Source of the DNA: Butyrivibrio sp.
GTDB lineage: Bacteria > Bacillota > Clostridia > Lachnospirales > Lachnospiraceae
Length of the DNA: 64,000 bases
Assembly (NCBI RefSeq): GCF_015056685.1
Contig: NZ_SVFW01000007.1
Coordinates: 40,495-104,494, forward strand
Reading direction: 5' to 3'
Positions 43,674 to 52,719 of the stretch are shown piece after piece (position 1 is the first letter of the stretch; every line of letters starts with the position of its first letter). The translations under genes and the position numbers were made by a program. Under the pieces are notes generated by a model. It worked only from the letters and a program-made list of their open reading frames with translations. It did not search any database and was not told where the DNA came from.

Positions 43674-43712
43674 AAAAAAATCCTAAAATTTATAAAAATT
43701 TTAGGATTTTTC
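43674..43712 (-). terminator. Terminator overlapping the end of the glycosyltransferase
   Basis: AATCCTAAAATTT and AAATTTTAGGATT form a long AU stem that begins within the last codon and stop of the gene, followed by seven T bases on the minus strand. Confidence 0.75.
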
Positions 43713-44897
43713 ATCAAGAATCATTGGAAGCAACTTTGTATACGCAAAATTTTCCAAAACTTTCTTTTGTCCGTTAATTGCAATCTGTTTTCTTTCGTCA
43801 TCATGTCTGAGATAATAAGCCACTTTCTGAATCATGTCCTCCGGAGTATATGCCATAACAAGGTCCACTCCATCTTCAAAGTACTCTGCAATCTCTGCCT
43901 GATAATTTGTAACCAGAAAGCCCCCTGCTGCCAGAATATCAAGAACTCGTAGTGGCACTCCCACCAAGATCGACCTAAGCGAGATATTTAGATTTATCTT
44001 ACTCCTATGAAATACTCGCGGCATCTTGTCAGTATAAGACGCAACTCCAAGATTGCAGACTCCATCAATAGGCTTGGCTCCCGGCATGGTATAAAGAACT
44101 GTATCAAATTGCCTGCCCATCTGCTCCAGTATGTTGTGACGCTCGTTTACAGTTACTTTCTTCCTAAGTATATCCAGCATAACACCGTCATAATCAATCT
44201 CATACTTGCCGGTCTGCTCAAACTTTATATATTCTCTAAGTTCTTTTATCTTTTCCTGAGGGTATATTGAACTTTCAGTAAAAAAATCCTGCCCAAAGAC
44301 CTGTTCCTGCGCCTTTATTACTGCATCAGTATAGCCTTTCAAAGCCGGAGGCAGAAACTTAACCTGATCATAAAAATTAAATTCATTATCATACAGATTC
44401 CCCAGAAAGCTCACATCATGCTCATAAACTATCTCTCCACCTGTCTCATCATCAAGCTTCCTGCACAGCTCAGATAATCTCTTATCATTAACTCCCAAAG
44501 GTGAATATCTGACTGTAGAAACTCCTTTACCCAACAATCTCTTATAAAGCATTGAATCAAAAACAAATATCCTGTTCACCGGGTTATTTGTTACATGAGA
44601 ATCCAGCGTATAGTGCGGGCAGTCAAACACCCAGCTCACATAGGGCATTTCGTATTTTTGGCATGCCTCTGAGATATTAGGAAAAAAGTCAAAGCTAAAC
44701 AAGAGGTCATAATATCTCTTGGCATCATCGCCTTTTTTCTCACAAAGACCTCTTATCTTCTCATCCATCTCCTGTGTCAGGTCAAATCCATGCATATCAA
44801 GCTTAAACACGTCAACCTGATGTCCAAGCCTTCTCATTGCATCCCTGCAATCCTCACCATTAAATTCGTCCCAGTCATAATAAAGAATTCGCATCAT
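43701..44897 (-). CDS. DUF3880/CgeB-type glycosyltransferase in flagellar locus
   Basis: 398 residues (ATG ATG start; either is possible). N-terminal pattern MRILYYDWDEFNGEDCRDAMRR and YVSWVFDCPHYTLD match the paralogue at 22516-23667; the GT-B second lobe has VLDILAAGGFLVTNYQAEI. It sits between csrA and flaG, flanked by terminators on both sides. The location makes flagellin the most likely acceptor, or the glycan destined for flagellin. This is inferred from context, not from a motif. Confidence 0.82.
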   Translation of the reverse strand: MMRILYYDWDEFNGEDCRDAMRRLGHQVDVFKLDMHGFDLTQEMDEKIRGLCEKKGDDAKRYYDLLFSFDFFPNISEACQKYEMPYVSWVFDCPHYTLDSHVTNNPVNRIFVFDSMLYKRLLGKGVSTVRYSPLGVNDKRLSELCRKLDDETGGEIVYEHDVSFLGNLYDNEFNFYDQVKFLPPALKGYTDAVIKAQEQVFGQDFFTESSIYPQEKIKELREYIKFEQTGKYEIDYDGVMLDILRKKVTVNERHNILEQMGRQFDTVLYTMPGAKPIDGVCNLGVASYTDKMPRVFHRSKINLNISLRSILVGVPLRVLDILAAGGFLVTNYQAEIAEYFEDGVDLVMAYTPEDMIQKVAYYLRHDDERKQIAINGQKKVLENFAYTKLLPMILDEKS

Positions 44898-44905
44898 TTA
44901 ACCTT

Positions 44906-44938
44906 TAAAAAGGCTGCTGCCCAATGGGACAGCAGCCT
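44906..44938 (-). terminator. Terminator after csrA
   Basis: AGGCTGCTG and CAGCAGCCT pair (9 base pairs) around a ten-base loop and run into TTTTT on the minus strand. Confidence 0.85.
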
Positions 44939-44956
44939 CTATTATCATAAATGTAC

Positions 44957-45172
44957 TTACAACAACTTCTTAAGAGCATCAATTCCGGCAACATCTGTTG
45001 CTTCTTTATTCTCATTCTGAATCTGGATATAAACTTCTTTTCTGTAGATTGGGATTTCCTTTGGTGCAGAAATTCCAAGCTTTATCTGGTCGCCTCTGAT
45101 ATCCAGTACTGTGATCTCAATATTATTATTGATGATGATTGCTTCATTCTTTTTTCTTGATAATGCTAACAT
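44957..45172 (-). CDS. csrA: Carbon storage regulator CsrA
   Basis: 71 residues: MLALSRKKNEAIIINNNIEI and KLGISAPKEIPIYRKEVY are the CsrA RNA-binding signature. In FliW-containing bacteria CsrA binds the flagellin mRNA leader and represses translation. FliW sequesters CsrA until flagellin titrates FliW. All three partners are in this window, and flagellin 1 has a matching hairpin. The gene lies 75 bases after fliW. Confidence 0.95.
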   Translation of the reverse strand: MLALSRKKNEAIIINNNIEITVLDIRGDQIKLGISAPKEIPIYRKEVYIQIQNENKEATDVAGIDALKKLL

Positions 45173-45247
45173 TCGCTATCCCTCCATGGTTTTGTAGTTG
45201 TGCAGGTATAAATCTCCCCATCCCTGCTATATTTCTAGTAACTTTGA

Positions 45248-45703
45248 TCACCCTTTTTCTTTATTCTTCTGAAGGATGTCGTAAATCGGAAACTTCACCG
45301 GATATTCATCATTATCAATAATTGTCTGGGAAGCCTTCATTTCTTTTGTATTAATTATAAATGGTCCCTTGAGATTTACAGTCATCTTGGTAAGATCATG
45401 TGGCACGGTTACTGTAACAAGAACCAGCATATCATCCTCAGCCAGTTCGCCAATGGCCTCTACCTCTGTCTTATCAACAAGTGGCTTATAATCAGGGCAA
45501 ACAACAAGCGGATCCATAACCGGCATTGCAAAATTCGGCTCATCGATGGACTGAAGCCACTTGATAGTATTTGATCCCTGCTCTTCATCATGCATAAGGG
45601 TAAACTTCTGAAGGTCAGGAAAGCCTATGATACCGTTTGGAAAGCAGATTATCTTACTGTCATCAATTTCAACTTCTCCGAAAATCCTTGTCGTTAATTT
45701 CAT
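45248..45703 (-). CDS. fliW: Flagellar assembly factor FliW
   Basis: 151 residues, normal length. GEVEIDDSKIICFPNGIIGFPD and the late block KGPFIINTKEMKASQTIID are FliW hallmarks. FliW binds either flagellin or CsrA and so ties flagellin synthesis to export. It follows flgL by 125 bases and precedes csrA, the classical arrangement in Firmicutes. Confidence 0.95.
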   Translation of the reverse strand: MKLTTRIFGEVEIDDSKIICFPNGIIGFPDLQKFTLMHDEEQGSNTIKWLQSIDEPNFAMPVMDPLVVCPDYKPLVDKTEVEAIGELAEDDMLVLVTVTVPHDLTKMTVNLKGPFIINTKEMKASQTIIDNDEYPVKFPIYDILQKNKEKG

Positions 45704-45828
45704 TATGTAACCTCCATGCTATCATATGTACATATGTATATTGGTGTCACGATGATGAAGAGGTTCTCTCCTATCACCATTAATTATATACGTTATTTCG
45801 TCATTGTGCTACAAATAATTAATACCCA

Positions 45829-47925
45829 TCAGATATAATTTATAAGAGAACTCTGACTGATCTTACCTGTAGCCATAAGACTTGCTTCATATGTTACCTG
45901 GGCTGAAGTAAGCTGTGTAACAGTCTCAGCAAGATCAATATCTTCGTTGTCAGACTGCAAAGTCTTAAAGGTAGTTGTCTGGCTCATTAGTCTGGTACTA
46001 ACCAGATCAAGTCTCTTTGACCTGGTTCCGTTTTCTGTAACCGCAAGGTTCGCTGTATCAAGGGCCTTCTGCATGGAAGTGATCTTGTGTTCAAACTCCT
46101 TCTGAAGCGTTATTCTCTGGCTGTCATAGGCTTTCTGTGCTGCTTCAATCTCAATCTTAAGCTTTTCTTTTACAGCTTCATCTGTAGTTACTGCCAGTTT
46201 TTCATTGAGAGTTTTCAGTGTTCCATTCATCTGCTTAAGCTCATTTATTATGTTATCAAGGTCATCCACATCTCTTTTAACACTGGTTGTGAAAACCGCG
46301 TCTGCTGTTGTATTAACAACTACAGACTGGGCAAATCCTACATCGTAGGCAATATCATGAGCTGCAGTTCCATGGTTATAAAGAATCGTGCCCTCTTCAT
46401 CAGTATATGTGCAATTAAAAAGGTTCTCCGGCTTAATATCGCCAGTACTCCATTCCTTCTTGTCATAGACAACGTCGATAGAATTGGCATTGATAAGGTC
46501 AGGAAGCGTTGAGAGCTTATTAGTCAGCTCTTCATTTAAAAGAATCTCTCCGGTAACCGCATTTAAATATGCCACAGAGCCGGTGGGCTGATCATTTATC
46601 TCATTATAAAAATCATCGATTTCAGCATCATCACTGGTTGTATAAATAATATTCTCAGGCTCTATCTCAAGTGTCGTCTCAACATAGGATGAATGAATAC
46701 TTCCATTTCCGGTGACATTCACTATATTTTTTGAATATGTGCCATCGCCGTTTTCAGTAACGATATTATCTACTATAGTGTAGGTTCCATCGCTGTTTAC
46801 TGTGGCAACTGCAGTATTTCCGTTATATTCAAGGTCCATTGTGTAGGTCTGACCAATAGCAGGCAAAAGAGGTATTGTATACTGAACCTGCTGTCCCGAT
46901 GCATTTGTATAGGTAACGGTGGTCTTCTGCACAGACTCTATGTTTGTTATGCCTGATGCTACATTGTCACTCTGACCTGTGGAATCATACACACCATTTT
47001 CATCCATTTTGAAAACATATTCTTCAGTTTCAGTCTTTCCTGTAATCGTATAGGTAGCATCAGAATTTTGGCTAACAGTATAGGTAATGCCATCATTGGT
47101 CACAGAAAAGCTCTCGCCTTCAGCTGTGTCCTCATTCATAGGTATTGATGCGTAATGGGTATATCCCTCTGAAGTAGTAAAGGTCAGTTGAACAATCTTG
47201 GTCGTATCATCCACAGCACTTGTAGCCGGCTGTAAAAGAGATTCTCTCCATTTAAGCTGCGCTGTATTGCCATCATTCTTCTTATAATTCAAAGTGTCAT
47301 AAGACAGTCTCAATCTTCCAACATTTACTTCAACAATGTCGCTCTGATAAACTGTCTCCGAGCTATCATTTAGGATATTCTCTGAGCTAAGCTTACTCAT
47401 TCCGGTAACTCTAGTGGAGGTACCGATATTCCCTGCATTAAACTCATCGTTTATATCCGTATAATCTGCAGTTGTTGTTCTGTCAAAAGAAAGAGCGTTA
47501 TCCGTTCTGTACCCGGTAAAAATGTACCTTCCTGCAAAATCCACGTTACCTGTTGAGTAGTACTCTTTTGAAAGAGCTCCCATCTGAGTAACGATAGTAG
47601 AAAGGTCATCCAGAGTAAGATCCATGTTGGCGCCCTTGGTTGCCTGCTTTACGCAATCAGTCAAAACGGCCGTAACTGTAGAAAGAGCATCCGCTGTAAC
47701 ATCAAGCCAGCTCTCGGCATCCTTGGCATTCTTTTCATAATATTGGGAAATCTGTGTGACACTGCTTCTGAGTCTCAGAGCTCTGATAGCAATAACAGGA
47801 TCATCCGAGGGTCGGGTTATCTTTTTACCTGTAGACATCATGGTGTTTAGCTGATTCTCGGTGATCTTGTTGTTATTGATATTATAAAGAGAATTGTTCT
47901 GCATTATTTTGTTGGTGATGCGCAT
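45829..47925 (-). CDS. flgL: Hook-filament junction protein FlgL (HAP3), oversized
   Basis: 698 residues, more than twice the usual ~300. The N-terminus (MRITNKIMQNNSLYNINNN, MSTGKKITRPSDDPVIAIRAL) and C-terminus (DNEDIDLAETVTQLTSAQVTYEASL) are typical FlgL. The extra ~370 residues (about 175-550) are Thr/Tyr/Asn-rich beta-type sequence with internal similarity, such as YTHYASIPMNEDTAEGESF versus VQYTIPLLPAIGQTYTM, suggesting repeated surface-exposed domains. It would form an unusually bulky junction zone. Confidence 0.9.
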   Translation of the reverse strand: MRITNKIMQNNSLYNINNNKITENQLNTMMSTGKKITRPSDDPVIAIRALRLRSSVTQISQYYEKNAKDAESWLDVTADALSTVTAVLTDCVKQATKGANMDLTLDDLSTIVTQMGALSKEYYSTGNVDFAGRYIFTGYRTDNALSFDRTTTADYTDINDEFNAGNIGTSTRVTGMSKLSSENILNDSSETVYQSDIVEVNVGRLRLSYDTLNYKKNDGNTAQLKWRESLLQPATSAVDDTTKIVQLTFTTSEGYTHYASIPMNEDTAEGESFSVTNDGITYTVSQNSDATYTITGKTETEEYVFKMDENGVYDSTGQSDNVASGITNIESVQKTTVTYTNASGQQVQYTIPLLPAIGQTYTMDLEYNGNTAVATVNSDGTYTIVDNIVTENGDGTYSKNIVNVTGNGSIHSSYVETTLEIEPENIIYTTSDDAEIDDFYNEINDQPTGSVAYLNAVTGEILLNEELTNKLSTLPDLINANSIDVVYDKKEWSTGDIKPENLFNCTYTDEEGTILYNHGTAAHDIAYDVGFAQSVVVNTTADAVFTTSVKRDVDDLDNIINELKQMNGTLKTLNEKLAVTTDEAVKEKLKIEIEAAQKAYDSQRITLQKEFEHKITSMQKALDTANLAVTENGTRSKRLDLVSTRLMSQTTTFKTLQSDNEDIDLAETVTQLTSAQVTYEASLMATGKISQSSLINYI

Positions 47926-48003
47926 AAATATTCCTCCGGTTGACTTTCCATGTCAAAATAATGCATCCTTGCATATTATTCCTACACATATATAATCGGC
48001 AGA

Positions 48004-49851
48004 TTATACTCCGGTCTGAAGTATCAGTCTGTCATAAATTTCCGAAAGAGTCTGGATCATCTTGGAGGAAAGAGAATATGCATTCTGGTATTTAACCAGG
48101 TTTGAAGCTTCTTCGTCTTCATCGACACCGGCATCCGAAAGTCTCTGATTCTTAATGGTCACTTCAAGTGCATTATAGGTGTCCTCCAAAGTTCCGGCGT
48201 TACTGGAATTAAGTGCCACATCCGCCAAAACCTTTGTAAGGAATTCACCTGATGTTGATCCTCTGAATATCTTTTGTGTGTCCAGCATGGTCTTGAACTT
48301 GGTAAGATTTCCAAATTCAGATTCTCCCTCTGTAATATCGGCCTTTGTGGCAAGTCTGTCCGCATTGTCCATCAGCACAGAATTGACCGCAAAGTTTCCA
48401 CCATTCAGGCTGTAGTATCCCTTATTTTCAGAAAGAGAGGTCAGCTGCTCGTAGCTGTACTGAGCGGCTGAGTTAGTATCCATTGATCCTGTAAGCATCG
48501 CTACACCCTCAAGAGAATCTGAAGTATAGCCGCCTACCATTATTTCATTTACTTCTTTTGAAAACTGTCTTATCCACTCATTCATCTGAGACATGTAATA
48601 AGGAAGTCCCTGGTATTCATTGGCAAATCCAATATAAGCAACCCTGTTTGAATCAGGAATACTTGTCAAAGACTCCTCATCTATCGTAAACACATAAGTG
48701 TGCTCGCCATCATATTCCCATGAATCGTACTTATAGTCCTTGTCGCCTATGTGGATCTTTCCATCAGCAGGAATCGTGCACATGGACATATCCATAAGAT
48801 GAGTATCTGAAACTTCAACCGTAACCCTTACGGGGCTTACCTTATCATTAACTACCGTACATTTTCCGTTAAAATAGTGATTATTATTGCCATCACGCAT
48901 TGCAAGAAGCCCCTGAAGTTCGCCGCCAATTATCCTTGACTCAATGGCAAAATCAGAGAGCTCTTTTACGTTATCTCCGTCCTTGTAATTACCGCTCCCC
49001 CACTTAAGTTCATAAAGACCTGACACATCATTCTGGTTAACAGCGCCGTCTTCATCCCTTGCAACCGGAATAAGTTTCCTGTATTCATAGGTATCAACGA
49101 GCTCATATGCACCGGCCACCCAGATCTGATATCTTGTAGCACCGGTAACTCTGTCCGGATTGTTCTCATCAACTACCGGAGTTTCTTTGGTCTCAACTGA
49201 GATCATCTTGGAGAGCTCATCTACCAGCATATCTCTTTTGTCCCTGAGCTCGTTGGCCTTGGCCCCTGTCATCTCAATGATATTGATCTGCTTATTTATA
49301 GAAGCCACTTCCTGAGAAATTGAGCTGATTCTGTCTGCGCACAGCTTTATCTCAGAATTGACATCGCTCTGAAGTCCCTGAAGAGACGTATAAACATTGT
49401 TAAAATATTCCGTCAGCGCCTGCATGCTTGATATATAGGCGGTCTTGGTCTCTGTCGTACCTGCAGCAGTCCTTACCGATTCAAGAGCTACTTCCATCTT
49501 AGAGAAAAGAGATGAGAATCCGCTGCTTCCATCGTCTTCAAGATACTGCTCTGCAAGCTTTGTGTAATAGTTTTTCTGTGATACCTGCCCCAGGAGCTGT
49601 TCATTGTTTCTGAACTTCACATCATAAAAACTATCGCGAACTCTTTCTATTGCGATAGTCTCAACGCCTGCACCGGCACATCCATATCTCGCAAATACCC
49701 TGAGGGCATCTGATGCCTCCTGTTTTACCTTCTGCCTGCTGTAACCATCAGTGTTGGCATTTGCTATATTATTTGCAGTTGTATTTAATGAAGCGTTGGC
49801 AGCTCTAAGTCCTGAAGCTGCGATATTAAGTCCAAAAAACTGAGAAGTCAT
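48004..49851 (-). CDS. flgK: Hook-filament junction protein FlgK, second copy
   Basis: 615 residues. The N-terminal flagellar rod/hook motif AASGLRAANASLNTTANNIA with ANTDGYSRQKV and the C-terminal LVKYQNAYSLSSKMIQTL place it in the FlgK group. It differs strongly from the FlgK gene just upstream in the middle domain. AGGAGG lies seven bases before the ATG and can pair with CTCCT just upstream. Tandem flgK-type genes occur in related Lachnospiraceae; one may build a specialised junction. Confidence 0.85.
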   Translation of the reverse strand: MTSQFFGLNIAASGLRAANASLNTTANNIANANTDGYSRQKVKQEASDALRVFARYGCAGAGVETIAIERVRDSFYDVKFRNNEQLLGQVSQKNYYTKLAEQYLEDDGSSGFSSLFSKMEVALESVRTAAGTTETKTAYISSMQALTEYFNNVYTSLQGLQSDVNSEIKLCADRISSISQEVASINKQINIIEMTGAKANELRDKRDMLVDELSKMISVETKETPVVDENNPDRVTGATRYQIWVAGAYELVDTYEYRKLIPVARDEDGAVNQNDVSGLYELKWGSGNYKDGDNVKELSDFAIESRIIGGELQGLLAMRDGNNNHYFNGKCTVVNDKVSPVRVTVEVSDTHLMDMSMCTIPADGKIHIGDKDYKYDSWEYDGEHTYVFTIDEESLTSIPDSNRVAYIGFANEYQGLPYYMSQMNEWIRQFSKEVNEIMVGGYTSDSLEGVAMLTGSMDTNSAAQYSYEQLTSLSENKGYYSLNGGNFAVNSVLMDNADRLATKADITEGESEFGNLTKFKTMLDTQKIFRGSTSGEFLTKVLADVALNSSNAGTLEDTYNALEVTIKNQRLSDAGVDEDEEASNLVKYQNAYSLSSKMIQTLSEIYDRLILQTGV

Positions 49852-49857
49852 AGGTTT

Positions 49858-49873
49858 TCCTCCTATAAGGAGC
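49858..49873 (-). promoter_or_regulatory. Hairpin masking the second flgK ribosome-binding site
   Basis: Minus strand CTCCT-TAT-AGGAG: a five-base-pair hairpin that includes the AGGAGG of the 48004-49851 gene. It could lower translation or be opened by coupling or a regulator. Short, so chance is possible. Confidence 0.35.
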
Positions 49874-49905
49874 TAATCATCCCTGTAATCCACAAAGATC
49901 AAAGA

Positions 49906-51564
49906 TTATGCTCCTAACGTACTGACAAGATGCTCAAGCATCTGACTTACTACATTTATGTATCTGCTGGATGCGTTATATGCATTCTGAAACTGTATCA
50001 TATATTCAAGTTCTTCATCACTTGATACTCCGACGATCTGCTCTCTTGCCGCAGATACCGCTGAAACCGTCTGCTCCTGGGCCTCTTTTACGCTGTTATG
50101 TACATCGCCGGAATTGGCAACCTGTGATACCAGACTGTTATAGTAAGTGATAAAACTGTTTCTGCTTGCAACGTTCGGGTTCAGCACATATTTTTCACTG
50201 GTAAATGCTGCCCTGAGCGCCTCTGTTGTATCATTGTCTTCATTTCCATCTTTTGTTCTGAAGGTAAAAGTCGTAGGGTCTTTTAACAAAATAGGATTTA
50301 TCTGAGTATTCTTAATAGTAAAACCTGTAGTTACCGAGCCTGCAGGATGATCATCATCAATATCATAGGTAAGAGCATCAGTCTTATTGGCTACCACAAA
50401 CATTGCAAAATCTGAAGTTGTTCCAAGGCTGTTATCAAGCGTTGCCGGATTACTTTCTGCATCTTCCATGATCTGATTTATCGCAGTCATGATATTGTGG
50501 ATCATCTGGTCGAACTCCGCCTGAACATTCATGATCACTGAATTAGCGATATTTGAATTGTAATAGTCTTCGCTTTCAGTTATGTCATGATATGTAGCGT
50601 TGTGATCACCTCTTGCCAAAAGAACTGACTTAAGCTTTCCAACATCGGTATTAGTAGAAGTTGAGATTGTTTGCGTCAGGTCGTATAAGTGGCCGCCCGA
50701 AATAGATGTGATTATCTCTTCTCCGTACATGTTATATTCTTTTTTGGCTGCGTATTCCCAGTATGGTGTGGCATATCCAACAGGGCTGTCCAAAGTTGTA
50801 TCTATTCCGATATGATTGACGTGATCTGTTGTAACAAAGGATGATCCTTCAAAAAGAACTGTCACATTACCAAAAACATCCTCTGTATACTCTATTCTTC
50901 CCATTTCGCCAAGCTTATCCAAAAGATTGTTTCTCTCATCCCTTAGGTCGTTGGCTTTTTCATGTCGTCCTGATTCTATGCTTACAATATCTTCATTGAG
51001 CGTTCTTATCCGGTCGCCGTAACTGTTTATGTTATTAACCATTTCATATACGGACAGATCAAGGTTTTCCTGATAGGATACCATTCCGTCGTAAACACTT
51101 TTGGCTCTGGTTAAAAACTCGTTACACCTTGTTACAAGAGAACTCTGCGTAACTGCTGAACAAGGATCCTTTGCCAGCTCCTGAACTGCAACCCAGAGGT
51201 TGTTGAGTGACTCAGCAAATTCTGTCCCGTTCATTTCCTGAAGCTGATCCTCGATCTCTTCAAGGGCCTTCTGTGAAATATCATAAAAAGCGTATCTTCC
51301 GGACTCCAGCCTGTAGGAAATATCCAGAAAATCGCTTCTTACCTGCTTACAGTTATTATATTCAACACCTGTACCAATCTGTTTCCAGGCGATGGCCTCA
51401 TTTCTTTTTTCAAGAGTCTGATAAGCTCTTGTTCCCTGTGAGACCTGCTGCCTTGTGTAGCCCAATGTATCAACATTAGCCAGGTTATGTGCAGTTGTAT
51501 TTAATGCGTTTTGTGATGTTGCCAGACCTGACTGACCAACATACAGATTAGCCATAAGTGACAT
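49906..51564 (-). CDS. flgK: Hook-filament junction protein FlgK (HAP1)
   Basis: 552 residues from the ATG that follows AGGAGG; a 20-codon upstream extension has no site. The N-terminus has LYVGQSGLATSQNALNTTAH then NLANVDTLGYTRQQVSQ, and the C-terminus YMIQFQNAYNASSRYINVVSQM. It forms the first ring between hook and filament. It lies in the flgM-flgN-flgK order typical of Firmicutes, directly after its chaperone gene. Confidence 0.92.
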   Translation of the reverse strand: MSLMANLYVGQSGLATSQNALNTTAHNLANVDTLGYTRQQVSQGTRAYQTLEKRNEAIAWKQIGTGVEYNNCKQVRSDFLDISYRLESGRYAFYDISQKALEEIEDQLQEMNGTEFAESLNNLWVAVQELAKDPCSAVTQSSLVTRCNEFLTRAKSVYDGMVSYQENLDLSVYEMVNNINSYGDRIRTLNEDIVSIESGRHEKANDLRDERNNLLDKLGEMGRIEYTEDVFGNVTVLFEGSSFVTTDHVNHIGIDTTLDSPVGYATPYWEYAAKKEYNMYGEEIITSISGGHLYDLTQTISTSTNTDVGKLKSVLLARGDHNATYHDITESEDYYNSNIANSVIMNVQAEFDQMIHNIMTAINQIMEDAESNPATLDNSLGTTSDFAMFVVANKTDALTYDIDDDHPAGSVTTGFTIKNTQINPILLKDPTTFTFRTKDGNEDNDTTEALRAAFTSEKYVLNPNVASRNSFITYYNSLVSQVANSGDVHNSVKEAQEQTVSAVSAAREQIVGVSSDEELEYMIQFQNAYNASSRYINVVSQMLEHLVSTLGA

Positions 51565-51663
51565 ATGCTGCCTCCTAAAAAAGGGTACAAAAAAGACACT
51601 ACCGCGTTTAAACGGTTTCCACATGAGTTATCTTCTTTGCGCTCCCCCTAAAAGGGGGAGATT

Positions 51664-52182
51664 TTATTGCTTTGCATCGAATCCGCCCTGTGTGTAACCT
51701 AAACATTCGCCTGTAGTGTCTAAAGCTCTTGAATAATTCGCCGTCTGCGGAGCGCTTTTTGACGCTTGGATGATGTTCATTTCAAATTTCACCATTTCCA
51801 AAGAACTAATAAGAAGTTCCTGGTTCTGGCTATTCACACGTCTGACACTATTAGCGACAGTAACGAGTTTATCCCGTCTTGATGCCAGATTTTTCTGATC
51901 TTCTGGTCTTTTCTCTAAAACTACGATCAGATCGGTCAGTTTCAATGAATTAACATCCTTGTTAAGCACGTTTGCAATATCCTGCATCGCGGTCTGTCTT
52001 TTCTTCTCGAGCGACTGGATATTACCTATTATGTGCTGCTCCTCATCCGTGATCTTCGCAAGTGCAGTCAGATCGCCCTTTACGATAATAGGGGTCTTTC
52101 TGCTTGATAACTCCAGTAATTGTTCATACATAGTACATTCCTGATCAAGCACGCTGACCAGATTCTCCATAAGACTAGCCAC
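51664..52182 (-). CDS. flgN: Flagellar chaperone FlgN
   Basis: About 172 residues, all helical (LMENLVSVLDQECTMYEQLL, VKFEMNIIQASK). The GTG at 52182 is nine bases from AGGAGG; an ATG at 52191 lies immediately next to that site and is too close. FlgN chaperones FlgK and FlgL for export. It sits between flgM and flgK, the conserved position. Confidence 0.85.
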   Translation of the reverse strand: MASLMENLVSVLDQECTMYEQLLELSSRKTPIIVKGDLTALAKITDEEQHIIGNIQSLEKKRQTAMQDIANVLNKDVNSLKLTDLIVVLEKRPEDQKNLASRRDKLVTVANSVRRVNSQNQELLISSLEMVKFEMNIIQASKSAPQTANYSRALDTTGECLGYTQGGFDAKQ

Positions 52183-52214
52183 TGGAATCATCCTCCTGAT
52201 ATTTATTTAATTAA

Positions 52215-52502
52215 TTACGCAAGCCCGTTAGCTTCGTCGAATTTAGCCAGTAATTTATCTGCAAAAGCCTCTCCACTCACGTCATAAGTTCCATTTTTAA
52301 TAGCTGCTTTAAGCGCCTGCACTTTGTCTTCCCTGACATCCGGAGCAGCGTTCACAGCCTGTTTAGCAACCTGAATTTCTTTTCCGATAGAAGAAAAGGA
52401 TACAGTATCCCTTGCGCCCTCAGTCTTCTTAGTTGCTGTGGTCTTATTAACTTTGCTTGTCGAGTAAATCTGCTGAACCTGACTGTATGCATCTATTCGC
52501 AT
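52215..52502 (-). CDS. flgM: Anti-sigma-28 factor FlgM
   Basis: 95 residues. The C-terminal half with VREDKVQALKAAIKNGTYDVSGEAFADKLL is the sigma-28-binding region. FlgM holds sigma-28 inactive until it is exported through the finished hook. It has AAGGAGG before the ATG and two sigma-28 promoters upstream, giving the expected feedback loop. The sigma-28 gene is not in the window. Confidence 0.93.
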   Translation of the reverse strand: MRIDAYSQVQQIYSTSKVNKTTATKKTEGARDTVSFSSIGKEIQVAKQAVNAAPDVREDKVQALKAAIKNGTYDVSGEAFADKLLAKFDEANGLA

Positions 52503-52545
52503 AATCTTTTCCTCCTTCCTTGGAGTTTTTTTGCTTCTACTTCAT

Positions 52546-52572
52546 TTATCGGTAGAAGTTGCCATTACTTTA
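52546..52572 (-). promoter_or_regulatory. Sigma-28 promoter P1 of flgM
   Basis: Minus strand: TAAA, 15 bases, ACCGATAA, about 45 bases before the flgM ATG. Confidence 0.82.
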
Positions 52573-52664
52573 GCTGTTTCTGAAAAATATTTCCCCAAAT
52601 ATTATTCACAAAGAAATGGCTAAAACACCCAAGGTTATCATACTTTTTACGGGTTCCAATATCT

Positions 52665-52691
52665 TTATCGACCAAAAATTAAAAAACTTTA
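52665..52691 (-). promoter_or_regulatory. Sigma-28 promoter P2 of flgM
   Basis: Minus strand: TAAA, 15 bases, GTCGATAA, identical in -35 and -10 to the flagellin 1 promoter and 119 bases upstream of P1. The -35 is close to the end of the thymidine kinase gene. Confidence 0.8.
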
Positions 52692-52719
52692 GAGTATTTT
52701 TATAATTTTTTTTATTTTT

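Noticed and set aside
45704..45828. Promoter before fliW
   Set aside because: AT-rich hexamers are present but none with acceptable spacing; read-through from flgL is equally likely.
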